From Yinghuangia seranimata (lineage in GTDB: Bacteria; Actinomycetota; Actinomycetes; Streptomycetales; Streptomycetaceae): a DNA stretch of 64,000 nucleotides. Below the pieces are notes generated by a model. It saw only the letters and a list, made by a program, of their open reading frames with translations, was not told where the DNA came from and ran no database searches. Shown piece by piece: positions 43,416-52,000 of the stretch. Every line of letters begins with the position of its first letter. Within the stretch, counting starts at the first letter, position 1. The stretch is taken from contig NZ_JASAOI010000023.1 in the NCBI RefSeq assembly GCF_029953285.1, forward strand, positions 1 through 64,000. The letters run 5' to 3'. The position numbers were made by a program, and so were the translations under genes.

Positions 43416-44798
43416 ATGGCGGGCATCGTGCTGCACGGCCCCGAAGGCCAGGACCGGCGATTACCTTGCGGCGCCGTCCTCATCGACAACACGACCTACT
43501 TCTCGGCGGTCGACCTGATCTCCGGCCAAGGCATGGACGCCTACCGGGTGTTCAACCTCGCCAACCTGCTTGAGTGCGTCGTCGTCGCCGACCTCGTCAT
43601 CACGTCGCCCACGGCGGCGTGGCAGCCGTCGAGCGACGACACCCTGTTCGCGGACGGCGGGCCGTGCCGCAACCTCGTGTTCGACGGCTCCGACGAAACG
43701 GAGCTCGGGCGGCTGTTCGTCGATGCGATCGCCGCGGCGGAGCGGGACGCCGCGTCGCGGCGCGTCGTACGGCGGCTCGGGTACGCGCCCCAGGACGCGG
43801 CGCCCGCCGTCCGGCTGTTACGCCAGTGGCGGGAGGCCGCGGAACGCGACCCGCAGGGCTTCGTCCGCCAGTACTCGGAGCCCGCCTACCTCACCGACCC
43901 CGCCAGCCACGCCAAGCTGTCCGCGCTGCACGGACCGGCGGGCGCGACGGCGGCCGCGGAGTTCCAGCTCGCGCAGTTCCTGCTGCGCACCAGCGTCGCC
44001 TACGCGCTGTCCGCGCGCTGGGCGTACCACCCGCATTCGCACCGGCTCGACTACGTGTCCATGCGCATGCGCCGCTCCAACCAACAGGCGCTGCACCTCG
44101 GGCAGGAGATCGTCCGCGTGACGGAGACCGCCGCCTCGGAGGCGCTCGAGACCCGAAGGCAGGACTCACTCCTGCGTGAGTTCGGCGCCTTCCGGTACGA
44201 GTCGCCGGTGCCGTTCGTGCTCGGCGCCGTCCTCGCACAGTGCCGGCGCCCCGCGGACGTCCTGCCCGTCGCGCTGGAGATGCGCGACACGCGCGGCGCG
44301 CGCCGCTACCGACGGTGGGCCGGCGAAATCGTCGCCGCCGGCCGCTCGGGCGACCTCGACCGCTGGGACCGCGCCGAACACGAACTGCGCGACGCCCAGC
44401 GCATCCTCGGCGCCGAGCTGTCCGGCGTGTACTTCGGGCGGCCCGGCCGCAGCCGGACGGGCGTCGTCGAGAACGTCGCGACACACATCGGAACGGTCGA
44501 CCCGAGCCTGCTCCTCGAGCACCGCTGGGCGGAACTCGCCGCACGCGAGGCCGCCACGGCCGCCGGGAAGCTGCCGGAGGCGCTCGACCGGTGGAAGGCC
44601 CGGCGCCGCAAGCGCAACGTCGTGTTCCTGCTGCGCCTGGCGAAGGAACGCCGGCACATCGACTCGCTCAACACCCTGCTGCGCGGCGTCTTCGACGCAC
44701 CGCTCGACGCCGACGGCATGGCCACCCTTAGGGACCTGCACCAGCGCAACCGTCGGAACGTCGCCGCGTTGTCCGCGCTGGCCCGGATCACCCCGTGA
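43416..44798 (+). CDS. Large hypothetical protein
   Basis: A 460-residue protein that I cannot assign. The N-terminal quarter (residues 1-110) is beta/alpha mixed (LPCGAVLIDNTTYFSAVDLI, FNLANLLECVVVADLVITSP). A helical middle and an Arg-rich C-terminal part follow (KARRRKRNVVFLLRLAKERR). One Cys pair candidate is weak. No signal or membrane helix. A GTG three codons upstream (43407) may be used instead, and TACCGT just before it could be a -10, giving a nearly leaderless start; there is no ribosome-binding site. It is divergent from the amidohydrolase-LLM pair. Confidence 0.7.
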   Translation: MAGIVLHGPEGQDRRLPCGAVLIDNTTYFSAVDLISGQGMDAYRVFNLANLLECVVVADLVITSPTAAWQPSSDDTLFADGGPCRNLVFDGSDETELGRLFVDAIAAAERDAASRRVVRRLGYAPQDAAPAVRLLRQWREAAERDPQGFVRQYSEPAYLTDPASHAKLSALHGPAGATAAAEFQLAQFLLRTSVAYALSARWAYHPHSHRLDYVSMRMRRSNQQALHLGQEIVRVTETAASEALETRRQDSLLREFGAFRYESPVPFVLGAVLAQCRRPADVLPVALEMRDTRGARRYRRWAGEIVAAGRSGDLDRWDRAEHELRDAQRILGAELSGVYFGRPGRSRTGVVENVATHIGTVDPSLLLEHRWAELAAREAATAAGKLPEALDRWKARRRKRNVVFLLRLAKERRHIDSLNTLLRGVFDAPLDADGMATLRDLHQRNRRNVAALSALARITP

Positions 44799-44833
44799 GG
44801 GACTGGCCCCACCGGGTGATGCGTCGGCGGGTC

Positions 44834-44860
44834 GGGGCGGGGGTGCGGGGTGGGGGTGGG
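44834..44860 (+). other. G-run tract, potential G-quadruplex
   Basis: Five G-runs of three to five bases separated by 1-3 bases (GGGG-C-GGGGG-TGC-GGGG-T-GGGGG-T-GGG) lie 20 nt before the start of the secreted beta-lactamase-fold gene, within its likely 5' leader. It could fold as a quadruplex or act as an extended Shine-Dalgarno region. Confidence 0.5.
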
Positions 44861-44880
44861 CGGCGGGTGAGACTGCGGCC

Positions 44881-46101
44881 ATGAAGCGCACCCGCTCGAT
44901 CCGCCTGTTCTGTGCCGCCGCGCTCGTCGCCGCGAGTCTGCAGGCCGTGTCCGCCGTTCCCGCCGCCGCCTCGGGCCAGGACTGGTGGAAGGGGCGCGGC
45001 TGTGTGGCCACTCCGTCGCGTGACGTCCGCGGTGCCGGGCGGGTGGCGCTCGAGGTGGCCGAGCAGGCGAAGCGGGAGTTCGGGCTCAACGCGGTGATCC
45101 TGCGGGTGAACCGAGGGGGCCGCGAGGTCGTCACGTCGGCGATGGGCGAGTCGATGACGGGGGTGCCGGCCGACCCCGCCATGCATTTTCGGATCGGGTC
45201 GGTTGCCATCGCCTTCATGGGCACGACGCTGCTGCGCCTCGCCGACCAGGGCCGGGTGAGTCTCGACGATCCGGTGTCGCGCTGGATTCCGGAGCTGCCG
45301 AACGGCGACCACATCACGTTGCGGATGCTCGGGAACACGACGTCGGGTCTCAGTGACTACGTCACGAACACCGATTTCCTCGCCGAGCTGGCGGCGCACC
45401 CCTTCCGGCAGTGGACGCCGCAGGAGCTGGTCGACTTCGCGCTGACCAAGACCTGGTACGCGCCGGGCACCAACTGGAGCTACTCGCACGCCAACTTCGT
45501 CCTGCTCGGCGCCGCGCTGGCCCGCATCACGCACACGCCGTTGGACCAGGTGCTGCGCCAGTACGTCATCGACCCGTTGGGCTTGAGCGAGACCCGCAAC
45601 TCGTACACCCCGGACATCCCGACACCGGTCCTGCACGCGTTCACCTCGGAGCGCGGCACGTACGAGGAGTCGACGTTCTGGAACCCGTCGTGGACGACCG
45701 CGCCCGGAGCGGTTCTCACCGGGGACATCTGCGACGTCGCCAGCTCCGCCGAGGGCATCGGCGCAGGGCGCCTGCTGTCCCCGCACGGCTACCAGGAACT
45801 GCTCGACCCCGGCACGGTCGGCCTCGGCGGCCCGACCAAGGACTGCCCGCCCGACGTGTGCGTCGCCAACACCGAGGAACTCCACTACGGCATGAGCGTG
45901 CTCGTGCTCGGCGACTGGATCGTCCAGAACCCGTCCTTCTCCGGCTACGCCGCCGCGCAGGGCTACTCCTCGCAGACCGGCCTCGCGCTCGCCGTCTCGA
46001 CGACGAAGGGCCCCACGACCCCGGGCGACCTCAACACCGCCCAGGTCATCATGAACCGCATCGCGGCCGCCCTCGGCCACCCGATCCCCGGCAAGGCGTG
46101 A
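44881..46101 (+). CDS. Secreted serine beta-lactamase-fold protein with degenerate active site
   Basis: A 406-residue protein with a Sec signal peptide (FCAAALVAASLQAVSAVPAA). The class C/esterase fold is clear: FRIGSVAIAFMGTTLLRLAD, LDDPVSRWIPELPNGDHITL, LGNTTSGLSDY and PGTNWSYSHANFVLLGAAL. In active members the first motif is SxxK and the second YxN. Here they are S-V-A-I and Y-S-H, so the catalytic Lys and the Asn are missing, and no clear HxG motif is seen near the C-terminus. It may bind peptidoglycan or substrate without hydrolysis, or use different chemistry. Two Cys (DCPPDVCVAN) may pair. Confidence 0.88.
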   Translation: MKRTRSIRLFCAAALVAASLQAVSAVPAAASGQDWWKGRGCVATPSRDVRGAGRVALEVAEQAKREFGLNAVILRVNRGGREVVTSAMGESMTGVPADPAMHFRIGSVAIAFMGTTLLRLADQGRVSLDDPVSRWIPELPNGDHITLRMLGNTTSGLSDYVTNTDFLAELAAHPFRQWTPQELVDFALTKTWYAPGTNWSYSHANFVLLGAALARITHTPLDQVLRQYVIDPLGLSETRNSYTPDIPTPVLHAFTSERGTYEESTFWNPSWTTAPGAVLTGDICDVASSAEGIGAGRLLSPHGYQELLDPGTVGLGGPTKDCPPDVCVANTEELHYGMSVLVLGDWIVQNPSFSGYAAAQGYSSQTGLALAVSTTKGPTTPGDLNTAQVIMNRIAAALGHPIPGKA

Positions 46102-46121
46102 CGGAATCCGCCGACGCCGGC

Positions 46122-46153
46122 CCGGCCGCCGCCCCCGTGCGGGCGGCGGCCGG
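46122..46153. terminator. Bidirectional hairpin between convergent genes
   Basis: CCGGCCGCCGCCC (46122-46134) and GGGCGGCGGCCGG (46141-46153) form a perfect 13-bp stem with a 6-nt loop between the beta-lactamase-fold gene and the SnoaL-like gene. Confidence 0.82.
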
Positions 46154-46161
46154 GGCAGCGG

Positions 46162-46605
46162 TCAGGACGCGGTCTCGCCGTCCCCGATGATCGAGTCCAC
46201 CGTGATCCAGTCAGGGGGGCTGGTGGGCGGCGTCTTCCAGAAGATGTCGAGCTTGCAGATCAGGCCCTGGTCGTTCAGCTCCAGGTAGTTCGCGAACCGC
46301 ATCGCCAGCGGCTCCTCGCCCGGGGCGTAGGTGATGATCTCCACGGCCTCGTTGAAGGCGTAGCGCCCGTCGTCGCTCAGGAACGTGAAGCGGGACTGGA
46401 GTTCGTGGGTCTGCGTGCGGCCGATCACGCCGGAGACGAACGCGATGTAGGCGTCCTTGCCGCGGCAGGTGTCCTCTTCGTTGTCGCGCATGCCGATCCG
46501 CACGAAGTCGTCGGCGAGCGTCGACGCCACCAGGTCCCAGTCGTGGCTGTCCACGCCCTTCCAGAAGTTGGCGACGGTCTTCGCCCGCGCCTCGCGGTCT
46601 GTCAT
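46162..46605 (-). CDS. SnoaL-like NTF2-fold protein
   Basis: A 147-residue protein: KTVANFWKGVDSHDWDLVAS, LADDFVRIGMRDNEEDTCRG, YIAFVSGVIGRTQTHELQSR and a C-terminal strand LICKLDIFWKTPP. This is the SnoaL_2/DUF4440 pattern; it could be an isomerase, cyclase or dehydratase. It follows the APH-like gene by 34 nt and is probably co-transcribed with it. The role of the pair is unknown. Confidence 0.85.
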   Translation of the reverse strand: MTDREARAKTVANFWKGVDSHDWDLVASTLADDFVRIGMRDNEEDTCRGKDAYIAFVSGVIGRTQTHELQSRFTFLSDDGRYAFNEAVEIITYAPGEEPLAMRFANYLELNDQGLICKLDIFWKTPPTSPPDWITVDSIIGDGETAS

Positions 46606-46639
46606 ACGGGAGTTCCCTCCGGGTCGGGCCGTGCGGGCG

Positions 46640-47911
46640 TCAGCCGACGTCCTGCAGGCGGTGGTGCGTGGTCATCGCCGACCCGGCCGGGCCCATGAGC
46701 TGGTGGGCGCGCCACAGCCGGCGGTGGAACAGGGGGACGAGGTCCTTGTCGTGCGCGCCGTCGTCGGCGACCACGAACTCCTCGAGCGCCGCGTCGCCTT
46801 CCTGCCACGTACGCGGACGCCGGCCCAGCAGCACGGCGAGATCGTCGAGGTCCGCCTCGACGCACGCCCGGCCGATCTCGTCGAACCGCTGCAGGTGCCG
46901 GGCCAGTCGGAACAGCCGGCGCAGCTCGTAGTCGCCCGAACGCAGCGACTCGACGAGGTGGCGGGTCGGGACGGCGGCGGCGGACGGCTCGGCGGCGGCC
47001 GGGAGTTCGGGCGCCTCCAACGGCACGCCGAGGAAGTCGGCCAGCGCCTCGACCGCGAACAGGTTCGTCTCGTTGCACCACTGGAGGTTGGTCATGTAGT
47101 CCGACCCCGGCGGCGGGTCGGCGAGCGCCGCGTGGAAGGCCAGCTGGTTCGTCAACGTGAAGGCGAAGTGGTGGTGCGCGACCGCCTCGGCGTCGACCGG
47201 ACGCCCCGACAGCTCCTCGTACTTCGCGTACATCCGCCGGAAGTCGCCGTAGCCGATGATCGTGTCGCGCATACGGAACGCCGCCAGGTCCATCAACGGG
47301 TCACCGATGTGCGCCAGTTCGAGGTCGAGGACGGCGGTGACCCGCTGCCCGTCGTGGTGGAACTGCCCCGAGTCCCACACCACGACCGACTCGCGCCCGC
47401 GCGCGTCGAGCGGGTGACGGCGCAGCCATCCCAGGCAGAACTCCATGAACGGGTCCGGCCGCTTCTTGGACGCCCGGTACCAGCGCTCATACGCGGCCAC
47501 ACCGCCCCGCCGGACCCCGGCGGCCTCGAACGGCGCCACGTCGAGGGCGTGCAGCTCGGCGAGGATACGCAGGTAGTCGTCCATGACGGCGTCGCGCTGC
47601 GCCTCGGTGCACCCCGCGAAGTCCGGTTGCCCTGGCACCCGGTCGATGACGAACGCGCGCGGCTCGTCGATCCAGCCGTGCACGCCCGCGACCGGCACGC
47701 CGCGCTCGTGCATCAGGCTCTGGACGAGCATCTCGTGCTCCAGCGGGAACACGCCCGGGTAGTCGGTGCGGTCGCCGCGCACGCACAGTTCAAGCGTCCG
47801 GCCGTCGCGCACGACGTCGGCGAACCACACCGGCCGCCAGCGGGCCTGCCGCTCCAGACGCTCGACGGGGCCGAGGTTTTGCTCCAGCCAGGTCCGTATG
47901 AGGCTCTCCAT
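46640..47911 (-). CDS. Phosphotransferase (APH/ChoK-fold) family protein with altered Brenner motif
   Basis: A 423-residue protein whose residues about 30-300 have the aminoglycoside phosphotransferase fold: VFPLEHEMLVQSLMHERGV, VIDRVPGQPDF, then VVWDSGQFHHDG where active kinases have HGDxxxxN, and AVLDLELAHIGDPLMDLA with the metal-binding Asp. The Asp is kept but the His and Asn are Trp and His, so kinase activity is uncertain. A roughly 120-residue helical C-terminal extension follows. The ATG at 47911 has GGTGACGGCC. A divergent MarR gene and dyad lie upstream, suggesting control by it. Confidence 0.85.
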   Translation of the reverse strand: MESLIRTWLEQNLGPVERLERQARWRPVWFADVVRDGRTLELCVRGDRTDYPGVFPLEHEMLVQSLMHERGVPVAGVHGWIDEPRAFVIDRVPGQPDFAGCTEAQRDAVMDDYLRILAELHALDVAPFEAAGVRRGGVAAYERWYRASKKRPDPFMEFCLGWLRRHPLDARGRESVVVWDSGQFHHDGQRVTAVLDLELAHIGDPLMDLAAFRMRDTIIGYGDFRRMYAKYEELSGRPVDAEAVAHHHFAFTLTNQLAFHAALADPPPGSDYMTNLQWCNETNLFAVEALADFLGVPLEAPELPAAAEPSAAAVPTRHLVESLRSGDYELRRLFRLARHLQRFDEIGRACVEADLDDLAVLLGRRPRTWQEGDAALEEFVVADDGAHDKDLVPLFHRRLWRAHQLMGPAGSAMTTHHRLQDVG

Positions 47912-47928
47912 GGCCGTCACCGAATCAC

Positions 47929-47949
47929 AGTTGCGCCACTGACGCAACT
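47929..47949. promoter_or_regulatory. MarR operator-like dyad AGTTGCG-N7-CGCAACT
   Basis: A perfect 7-bp inverted repeat with a 7-nt spacer in the 111-nt divergent region between the APH-like gene and marR. TAGACT at about 47957 could be the -10 of marR, so the dyad would cover its -35. Confidence 0.65.
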
Positions 47950-48022
47950 AATTCTGTAGACTGGGTCCGCCGCCGCCGACACGGGGCACCGCGCCGGAAC
48001 CGGGAAGGCCGACGACCGACAG

Positions 48023-48535
48023 ATGACCGACAAGAAGACCAGCACGCGGCCCCTCAGCGAGGCCGCCGTCGGCGACAACACGCCGCAGGGGGACTGGCTG
48101 CGCGCGGTGGTCCCGCCGCTGCGCGACCTCGTCCGGGCGTCGCGCGACGACCGCCTCATCGAACGGGTCAGCCACGAAGCGGGGGTGCGCGTACCCACGC
48201 ACCTCGTCCTCGCGCTCACCCGCATCGGCGACTTCCAGCCCGTGCGGCTGTCCGACCTCGCCGACCAGATGGGTGTCGGCCGCACCACGCTGAGCCGCCA
48301 GGTCGCCGACCTCGTCACGGCGGGCCTGGTCGCCCGCACCCCCGACCCCGCCGACGCCCGCGCCGCCACCCTCGAACTGACCCCGCACGGCGACGAGACC
48401 CTGCGCCGCATCTGGGACGCCTGGGGCCGCCTCGTCGCCGGCCTCACCGACGGCTGGCCGGCCGCCGAACGCGAGGCCCTGCCCCGGCTGTTGGCCCGCC
48501 TGGGGGCGGGACTCCAGGCACTGGTCGACGACTGA
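48023..48535 (+). CDS. MarR-family transcriptional regulator
   Basis: A 170-residue MarR protein with recognition region LADQMGVGRTTLSRQVADLV and wing DPADARAATLELTPHGDETL. The canonical Arg-Arg of the wing is replaced by ARAAT. A perfect dyad upstream lies between it and the divergent APH-like gene. It probably represses both. Confidence 0.9.
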   Translation: MTDKKTSTRPLSEAAVGDNTPQGDWLRAVVPPLRDLVRASRDDRLIERVSHEAGVRVPTHLVLALTRIGDFQPVRLSDLADQMGVGRTTLSRQVADLVTAGLVARTPDPADARAATLELTPHGDETLRRIWDAWGRLVAGLTDGWPAAEREALPRLLARLGAGLQALVDD

Positions 48536-48637
48536 CGGCACACCGCCGAGGCCGCGCCGGGGCGTCATACGGTGGTGAGCAGGGCGAGCGAGCGGTCGAG
48601 GCGAGCGGCGAAGTCGGACGCGCCGCACGTGCCCCGT

Positions 48638-48670
48638 GGGCCGTACCCGCCGTGCGAGCGGGTACGGCCC
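48638..48670. terminator. Hairpin between marR and carboxylesterase genes
   Basis: GGGCCGTACCCGC (48638-48650) and GCGGGTACGGCCC (48658-48670) form a perfect 13-bp stem with a 7-nt loop, midway in the 179-nt gap between convergent genes. Confidence 0.78.
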
Positions 48671-48714
48671 TCCCCGGAGCTCCGACACCACCGGGGGCTG
48701 GGGGAACCCGCCGG

Positions 48715-50292
48715 TCAGCGCTCCGCGGCGGCGCGCCACACGCGCCGGGACGTCGCCAACGGGTCGGACACGACCGTCGATTCGCTGTCCCATACCCGGG
48801 TCAGCGCCTCGTCCGGGGTGAACTCCGGCCAGCCCGGGTCGCCCGTTGCGGCGAAGCCGGTCCAGGCGGCGCGCAGCTGTTCGGACAACCGCAGGTAGTC
48901 CGCCGGGGGCTGCTTGCCGGCGAACAGGAACCGGCCCATCTCGCCGCGGGCGTGGCCGAACGCGGCCGGGATGTCGATCGTGTGTACGGCACCCATCGCG
49001 CCGCCGAACACCGGGCTGCGCCACGCGAATTCGTACAGGAACGCGCGCCCGCCCGCCGCCGCGTGCGCCTCGGCGAGCCACGTCGACGGCATCCGGAACA
49101 GCGAGTCGGAGTACATGTCCGTGTGGATACGCCCGTCCGACGCGCCCGGGGCGGCGGCCCGGTACGCGGCGGCGGCCGAGGCGTCAAGCCCCAGCACCCG
49201 CGCGGTGTCCTCCGGCCGGGTCGAACGCTTGGACGGGCGCGGCTGCTTGGGGACGGAAGGGTCCGGCTTGGACCGGCTGCGCGCCATCGTCAGCAGCATC
49301 GGCAACGAGCCGAGCATCCCGCGAAGGGACGGACGGATCGCGCCGTGCTGCATCGCCCACAACGTGAACTCGTCACGCGTGTAGCCCGAGATCAGGTCGA
49401 TGTCGCGCGCCGCCCCCGACCGCACCGCGAGCCACGGCTTGTCGACGACCGTGATCCCGTCGATCGTGGGCGAGAACGCGGTGATGGCCTCCGGCGTCGA
49501 CCAGGCGCCCGGCTCGGCCTCCATCGAGGCCAGCGGCACGTCCTGGAAGGCCAGCAGCCGGGCCGGCGCCGTGCCCGGCAGGGAGTCGGGCGCGATGCCC
49601 GCGGCGTCGCGGATCAGGTCGGAGATCCGCGCGGCTTCCTCCTCCGGGATGAACCGGCCCGCCATGCTCTGCACGATCGCCCGCCGGAACAGGCCGCGCG
49701 CGCCCGGCGCGGTCATCAGCGCCGCCACGGACGCGCCGCCGCCCGACTCGCCGAAGACCGTCACGTTGTCCGGGTCGCCGCCGAACGCCGCGATGTTCTC
49801 CTGCACCCAGCGCAGCGCGGCGGCCTGGTCGAGGAAGCCGCGGTTCGCCGGCGCGCCCGGCACGTAGCCGAACCCCTCGAAGCCCACCCGGTAGTTGAAC
49901 GTCACCATGACGACGCCGTCCCGCGCGAGCACCTCGCCGTCGTGCGTCGGGTCCGCCGCGTGGCCGCTCTTCCACCCGCCGCCGTAGATCCACACCATGA
50001 CCGGCAGCCGGTCGCCCTCGCCGCCCGGCGTCCAGACGTTGACGGTCAGGCAGTCCATGCCGTCGGACGGCCGCCACACGACCGGCATGCCCGGAACCAG
50101 CGGAATCTGCGGCGGCGCCACGCCGAACTCGCGCGCCGGACGGACGCCGTCCCACGGCTCCGCGGGGGCGGGGGCCCGGAAACGCAGCGCACCCTCGGGC
50201 GGAGCGGCGAACGGGATGCCCTTGAACACCCTCAGGCCGTCGGCCTCCGTACCGGCGACCTGTCCGCCGGTGGTCTTGACGACAACTCCCAT
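48715..50292 (-). CDS. Type-B carboxylesterase
   Basis: A 525-residue esterase/lipase of the cholinesterase-like family: GLRVFKGIPFAAPPEG (early conserved block), MDCLTVNVWTPGG, oxyanion loop WIYGGGWKSGH and nucleophile FGESGGGASVAAL (residues about 184-196). YTRDEFTLW gives a likely acid and the His lies in FGHARGEMG. No signal peptide. It is the last gene on this strand after PhoX-like and the importer operon, and has a paralogue at 57985-59481 on the other side of that operon. Confidence 0.92.
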   Translation of the reverse strand: MGVVVKTTGGQVAGTEADGLRVFKGIPFAAPPEGALRFRAPAPAEPWDGVRPAREFGVAPPQIPLVPGMPVVWRPSDGMDCLTVNVWTPGGEGDRLPVMVWIYGGGWKSGHAADPTHDGEVLARDGVVMVTFNYRVGFEGFGYVPGAPANRGFLDQAAALRWVQENIAAFGGDPDNVTVFGESGGGASVAALMTAPGARGLFRRAIVQSMAGRFIPEEEAARISDLIRDAAGIAPDSLPGTAPARLLAFQDVPLASMEAEPGAWSTPEAITAFSPTIDGITVVDKPWLAVRSGAARDIDLISGYTRDEFTLWAMQHGAIRPSLRGMLGSLPMLLTMARSRSKPDPSVPKQPRPSKRSTRPEDTARVLGLDASAAAAYRAAAPGASDGRIHTDMYSDSLFRMPSTWLAEAHAAAGGRAFLYEFAWRSPVFGGAMGAVHTIDIPAAFGHARGEMGRFLFAGKQPPADYLRLSEQLRAAWTGFAATGDPGWPEFTPDEALTRVWDSESTVVSDPLATSRRVWRAAAER

Positions 50293-50375
50293 GTCCTGCT
50301 CCTGAATCGATGGTCAAACGCCGGTCAGCTCGTCCGCCACGGCCCGGCGCGGTCGGCGACCGGCTCCTCGGCCCG

Positions 50376-51818
50376 CTACAGGCCCGGCCCGCGCAGCGCC
50401 ACGGTGCAGCCGACCTTGGACTGGATGTTGAAGTACAACGTGCGGCCGTCCGGGTCGAACGTGGCGCCCGCGAACTCCGCGTCGGGGTCGCCCGGCACCG
50501 GCGCCAGCCGCGCGATGTCGAACAGCGCGCCACCCGTGGTGAGGCCGCGCAGGTAGTTCTCGCCCTCGCCGTCCTCGCACAGGATGAGCGTGCCGCGCGG
50601 GCTGACCGCGATGTTGTCGGGCATGTCGAGCACCGACGAGTGCGGCGACTCGTAGACCAGGCGCAGCTGTTGCCGGTGGATGTCGTACGCCCACACCTGG
50701 CCCCGCCCGGCGCCGAACGCCGACAGACCGCCCGGTCCCGTCGGCTGCTCGTCGCCGGGTGCGGCGGCGCCGCCTTGGGTGGACACGATGTAGACGGTGC
50801 CGTTGTCGTACACCGAGCCCTCGAGCCGGGAGAAGACCGCCGCGCCCTTGGCCTGGCCGGAGCGGCTGACCGTGGGCGACGCGTCGAACCACGTCGCGCC
50901 CGGCGCGAAGGCCGGGTCCGGGTCGTCGATGTCGACCCAGGTCACCGGGTAGGAGGCGTCCTCGGCCTGCCCCAGGTGCAGCTGCGCGCGCGGCGTCCCG
51001 TCGACCGCGAGCATCTGCAGCCGTCCGCCGTCCAGCAGCCGCCCCGCGCGCATCGGGTGCACGGGCGGCAGATAGCGGTAGAAGCCGGAGGCGAACAGCG
51101 GGTTGTCCTCCGTGAGGTACAGCACGCCGTGCACCGGGTCGAACGCGACCGACTCGTGCTGGAAGCGGCCGGCCGCACGGATCGGTTCGCGGCCGCCGGG
51201 CCCGTGTACCGGGACCTCGAAGAGGTAGCCGTGCTTGCGCTGGAGCTTGCTGTTGTCGGCGCCCGGCACGGGGCTTTTGACATCGGGGCCGTCGACGGAC
51301 TCCTCGCAGCTGATCCAGGCGCCCCACGGCATCGGGCCGCCGGCGCAGTTCATGATCGTGCCGTTCAGGCTGACCCGGTGGTCGGTCAGGCGGCCGTGCC
51401 GGTCGAGCGTCAGGGTGGTGGTGCCGCCTCCGCCGAACGCGTCGTAGGCGTCCGCCGGATCGCCGATCGCGCCGGGCGTGCCCGGCACTTCGTGGTTGCG
51501 CACCAGCACGGTGGTGCCGCCCCAGCCGCGGAACGCGGCCATGCCGTCGGGGCGTGCGGGCGTCGGGAACCCGTCGCTCATCGGCTCGCCGAACACACCG
51601 AACGAGCGGTAGCTGAAGCCGGGCGGCAGGTGCAGGCGGACCTGCCCGTCGCGGTCGTCGGGCACCGGGGCGAGCGGCCCGAGGTCGCGCACGGGCGCGC
51701 GGCGCGACGGGTCGGCGGCGGCGTGCGCGGACGCGACCAGGCCCTGGAAGGGCCCGGCGGCGAGCGCGACGCCTCCGGCGGCCGCGGCGCCGCGGGTCAG
51801 GAAGTCTCTTCGATCCAT
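50376..51818 (-). CDS. Tat-exported PhoX-like protein (DUF839)
   Basis: A 480-residue protein with a twin-arginine signal MDRRDFLTRGAAAAGGVALA. The mature part is the DUF839/PhoX beta-propeller: FSYRSFGVFGEPM, LVRNHEVPG, MNCAGGPMPWGAWISCEES and FQHESVAFDPVHGVLYLTED. The Cys, Glu and Asn in these loops are near the metal cluster in PhoX-type phosphatases. It could be an alkaline phosphatase or a related metal-dependent phosphoesterase outside the cell. It lies between the importer operon (after a terminator) and a carboxylesterase gene. Confidence 0.9.
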   Translation of the reverse strand: MDRRDFLTRGAAAAGGVALAAGPFQGLVASAHAAADPSRRAPVRDLGPLAPVPDDRDGQVRLHLPPGFSYRSFGVFGEPMSDGFPTPARPDGMAAFRGWGGTTVLVRNHEVPGTPGAIGDPADAYDAFGGGGTTTLTLDRHGRLTDHRVSLNGTIMNCAGGPMPWGAWISCEESVDGPDVKSPVPGADNSKLQRKHGYLFEVPVHGPGGREPIRAAGRFQHESVAFDPVHGVLYLTEDNPLFASGFYRYLPPVHPMRAGRLLDGGRLQMLAVDGTPRAQLHLGQAEDASYPVTWVDIDDPDPAFAPGATWFDASPTVSRSGQAKGAAVFSRLEGSVYDNGTVYIVSTQGGAAAPGDEQPTGPGGLSAFGAGRGQVWAYDIHRQQLRLVYESPHSSVLDMPDNIAVSPRGTLILCEDGEGENYLRGLTTGGALFDIARLAPVPGDPDAEFAGATFDPDGRTLYFNIQSKVGCTVALRGPGL

Positions 51819-51955
51819 GGCGGTTCTCTCCTGTCTGGCGGGCAGGGGGAGTGCTGTGGCAGCGGAACCGAACGGGACGGGCTCGGGCCCGCGGGCGGGA
51901 GCGGATCGGGTGGGTGCGTCGGTGGTGGACGCGGAGGGTCGGCGTCCGGAGTGGG

Positions 51956-51990
51956 GCCCGGGCGGCGGTCGGCATTACCGCCGCCCGGGC
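51956..51990. terminator. Hairpin after the binding-protein gene
   Basis: GCCCGGGCGGCGGT (51956-51969) pairs perfectly with ACCGCCGCCCGGGC (51977-51990) around a 7-nt loop, ten bases beyond the substrate-binding protein stop. It ends the Dpp-like operon. Confidence 0.82.
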
Positions 51991-52000
51991 GTCTGACGGG

